From Luminiphilus sp. (GTDB lineage Bacteria; Pseudomonadota; Gammaproteobacteria; Pseudomonadales; Halieaceae), in assembly GCA_022425845.1 (NCBI GenBank), contig JAKMEU010000254.1, forward strand, positions 1 to 7,529: a stretch of DNA of 7,529 nt, in the 5' to 3' direction. A program made the position numbers and the translations under genes. The notes under the pieces are model-generated. The model had not been told where the DNA came from. It ran no database searches and worked only from the letters and a program-made list of their open reading frames with translations. How positions within the stretch are numbered: position 1 is the stretch's first letter; each line of letters opens with the position of its first letter. Positions 6,086 to 7,529 of this stretch are shown piece by piece.

Positions 6086-6858
6086 GCGGTCACCACCCGC
6101 TGGGCCAGATAGTGTCTATAGCGCCCCATACCAAAAGTTATCAGCGCCAGTAACGCAATGAGCAGGACAAGTAAGCCGAGTAAATAACGCACATTAGGAA
6201 CCTGTTGCCACAGTAAAACCTGCCTGAAACTATCCAACAGGAAAGCAACGGGGTTCCAAAATAAGAGCGTGCTGCGCGTCGACTCATCGGTGATGCTGTT
6301 GAGGTCCCAGAACACCCCCGACATAAACAACAGAAACAACATCCCGAGGTTTATGAGTAGCGCGAAATCACGTTTGATGCAGACCAATACAGCGGCGAGT
6401 AGCCCGCAGACAATAATCAATAGAGCCTCAACCAAAATAAGGGGCACTACCCAGAACCAATAGGCCGTGGGTGAATGTCCATCGAGAATCAGTAACGCCA
6501 CCAGAAGTGCAAATACGGCTGTCTGGCGATAGCTGCATTCAAGAATCACCGCCATGGGAAACAGGGTTTTTGGCATATCCATACGACCAATGAGACCCGC
6601 ATTGGAGACCAGACTGTTGCCGGCGTAATTGACTGTTTTCGAAAACCAGATGAAGGTGAATTTACCGACAATGAGGAACATCAAAAAATCCGGAGATCGA
6701 TTGCCCAGCAGTTGATAAAACACCGTATAAAAAACCGCGACGTATAGCAGGGGCTCGATAACCCACCACCAAAAGCCAAAATAAAAGCGTCGGGCCTCGG
6801 CTTTTAGCGACAGCCGCGCCATGGTGTCAACAAGGTTAAAATACTGCTTAAGGGTCAC
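6082..6858 (-). CDS. wzm: polysaccharide ABC-2 exporter permease (Wzm/KpsM type)
   Basis: This is the membrane subunit that forms the channel for export of an undecaprenyl- or lipid-linked glycan. The 258-residue length is typical. About six membrane segments are visible: 31-50, 57-76, 112-127, 134-160, 166-187 and 225-243. The N-terminal amphipathic stretch LSLKAEARRFYFGFWWWVIEPLL (16-38) fits the family's interface helix and first span, and WNPVAFLLDSFR (201-212) fits the conserved loop before the last span. Translation starts at GTG (6858-6856); no in-frame ATG lies upstream before a stop, and the next ATG at codon 13 would remove part of the conserved N-terminus. It is the first gene of the operon and overlaps the ATPase gene by four bases. 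It is transcribed away from rsmA across a 101-base divergent region. No glycan biosynthesis gene lies in the same operon within the window. Confidence 0.88.
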   Translation of the reverse strand: MTLKQYFNLVDTMARLSLKAEARRFYFGFWWWVIEPLLYVAVFYTVFYQLLGNRSPDFLMFLIVGKFTFIWFSKTVNYAGNSLVSNAGLIGRMDMPKTLFPMAVILECSYRQTAVFALLVALLILDGHSPTAYWFWVVPLILVEALLIIVCGLLAAVLVCIKRDFALLINLGMLFLLFMSGVFWDLNSITDESTRSTLLFWNPVAFLLDSFRQVLLWQQVPNVRYLLGLLVLLIALLALITFGMGRYRHYLAQRVVTA

Positions 6859-6959
6859 GTCGTACTCGAAATCAGCTCTTTTGAATCACCGCTCCCACGG
6901 GCGGCGCATATCATGCGATGCTACCAGACACAGCAATTCGTCGGTTAGTGGTCAATATC
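6859..6959. promoter_or_regulatory. divergent promoter region between the exporter operon and rsmA
   Basis: These 101 bases must hold the 5' signals of both outward-facing transcripts. GCAT-AT-CATG-CG-ATGC (6906-6921) is an imperfect 16-bp palindrome with 12 symmetric positions, a candidate operator. A GC-rich hairpin (6889-6904, six pairs with one G-T) precedes it on the + strand. I find no convincing -35/-10 pair in either direction. Confidence 0.4.
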
Positions 6960-7529
6960 ATGGCACATTCCCCGCGTGGCCACGCGCCTCGCAAGCGCTT
7001 CGGACAGAACTTCCTGCAGGACGAGGGTGTGATTCAGGCCATTGCGAGGGCAATTGCACCGACGGCAGAGGACCACCTGGTTGAAATCGGGCCGGGCCAG
7101 GGGGCGCTGACAGAGGCCTTGGTGACCAGTGGCTGCCGGTTGGACGCTATTGAACTGGATCGGGACCTGACCACCGGGCTGCTGGCAGCCTTTAGTATCC
7201 ACCCCCACTTTACCCTGCACAGTGCCGATGCGCTGACCTTTGATTATGCAGCGCTGTACGATCAGCAAGCAGCCCTGCGCATCGTGGGTAACCTGCCCTA
7301 TAACATCTCAACCCCCCTTATATTCAAGCTCCTGGAAAATACGGCGGTGATACAGGACATGCACTTCATGCTGCAGCGCGAGGTAGTAGAACGCCTCGCC
7401 GCCCGCCCGGGCAGCAAGGAATGGGGGCGTCTCGGGGTCATGACCCAGTTTCACTGCGACGTCTCCCACCTGTTTGATGTGCCGCCGGAGGCTTTTTTTC
7501 CGCCTCCAAAGGTTCAGTCTGCGATTGTC
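6960..7529 (+). CDS. rsmA: 16S rRNA dimethyladenosine transferase RsmA (KsgA), 3' end outside window
   Basis: RsmA transfers four methyl groups from S-adenosylmethionine to two adjacent adenines in the 3'-terminal helix of 16S rRNA during small-subunit maturation. The window holds the first 190 codons, with no stop; the full family length is about 270. Motifs: RKRFGQNFLQD (11-21), the SAM-binding loop EIGPGQGALT (43-52), acidic ELD (65-67), SADAL (88-92), the catalytic motif NLPYNIS (111-117) and FFPPPKVQS (179-187). ATG 6960 is preferred because it places RKRFGQNFL at the usual distance from the N-terminus, although the ribosome site is weak. An in-frame ATG at 6918 would add 14 residues. 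The gene normally follows pdxA directly; here it begins divergently from the exporter operon and presumably has its own promoter. Confidence 0.96.
   Translation, partial: MAHSPRGHAPRKRFGQNFLQDEGVIQAIARAIAPTAEDHLVEIGPGQGALTEALVTSGCRLDAIELDRDLTTGLLAAFSIHPHFTLHSADALTFDYAALYDQQAALRIVGNLPYNISTPLIFKLLENTAVIQDMHFMLQREVVERLAARPGSKEWGRLGVMTQFHCDVSHLFDVPPEAFFPPPKVQSAIV

Noticed and set aside
2553..6959. Recent mobile-element insertion
   Set aside because: No transposase, integrase, terminal inverted repeats, target duplication or tRNA attachment site is visible, and base composition is mostly like the flanks.
6821..7084. + strand frame spanning the divergent region
   Set aside because: It overlaps rsmA in a different frame and the permease gene on the other strand, with no recognisable motif.

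Overview
The window looks like the chromosome of a gammaproteobacterium. Its frame is the conserved lptD-surA-pdxA-rsmA(ksgA)-apaG-apaH neighbourhood: surA and pdxA lie on the left (+ strand) and rsmA runs off the right edge (+ strand). Base composition is moderately high GC, apart from one clearly AT-rich patch before the H-NS-type gene. A marine gammaproteobacterium of the Halieaceae/OM60 kind would fit, but that placement is an inference from gene content, not something the sequence proves.

Layout. 1-119: short leader with a -10-like hexamer. 120-1403: surA, periplasmic chaperone for outer-membrane proteins. 1539-2552: pdxA, vitamin B6 synthesis. 2553-2751: a leader rich in possible RNA structure and an inverted repeat. 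2752-4617: a large unfamiliar protein with an N-terminal PqqD-like region followed by a GT-A-type glycosyltransferase-like region; it carries a run of eight G near its 3' end. 4618-4901: two hairpins, then an AT-rich regulatory region. 4902-5402: an H-NS-family nucleoid protein with a histone-H1-like lysine/alanine linker. 6858-5399 (- strand): a two-gene operon, permease then ATPase, of the polysaccharide (Wzm/Wzt, KpsM/KpsT) ABC-2 exporter type. 6859-6959: divergent promoter region. 6960-7529: 5' part of rsmA.

How it fits together. SurA, PdxA and RsmA are housekeeping proteins whose genes are usually contiguous. Here pdxA and rsmA are separated by about 4.4 kb holding a putative glycosyltransferase, a DNA-binding silencer-type protein and a polysaccharide exporter. 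The inserted block could be a small surface-glycan module with its own regulator, but the glycosyltransferase-like gene and the transporter are on opposite strands and their link is inferred only from proximity. The most unusual items are the PqqD-like/glycosyltransferase fusion, its poly-G tract (a possible contingency switch), the H-NS/H1 hybrid, and the structured leader ahead of the fusion gene.
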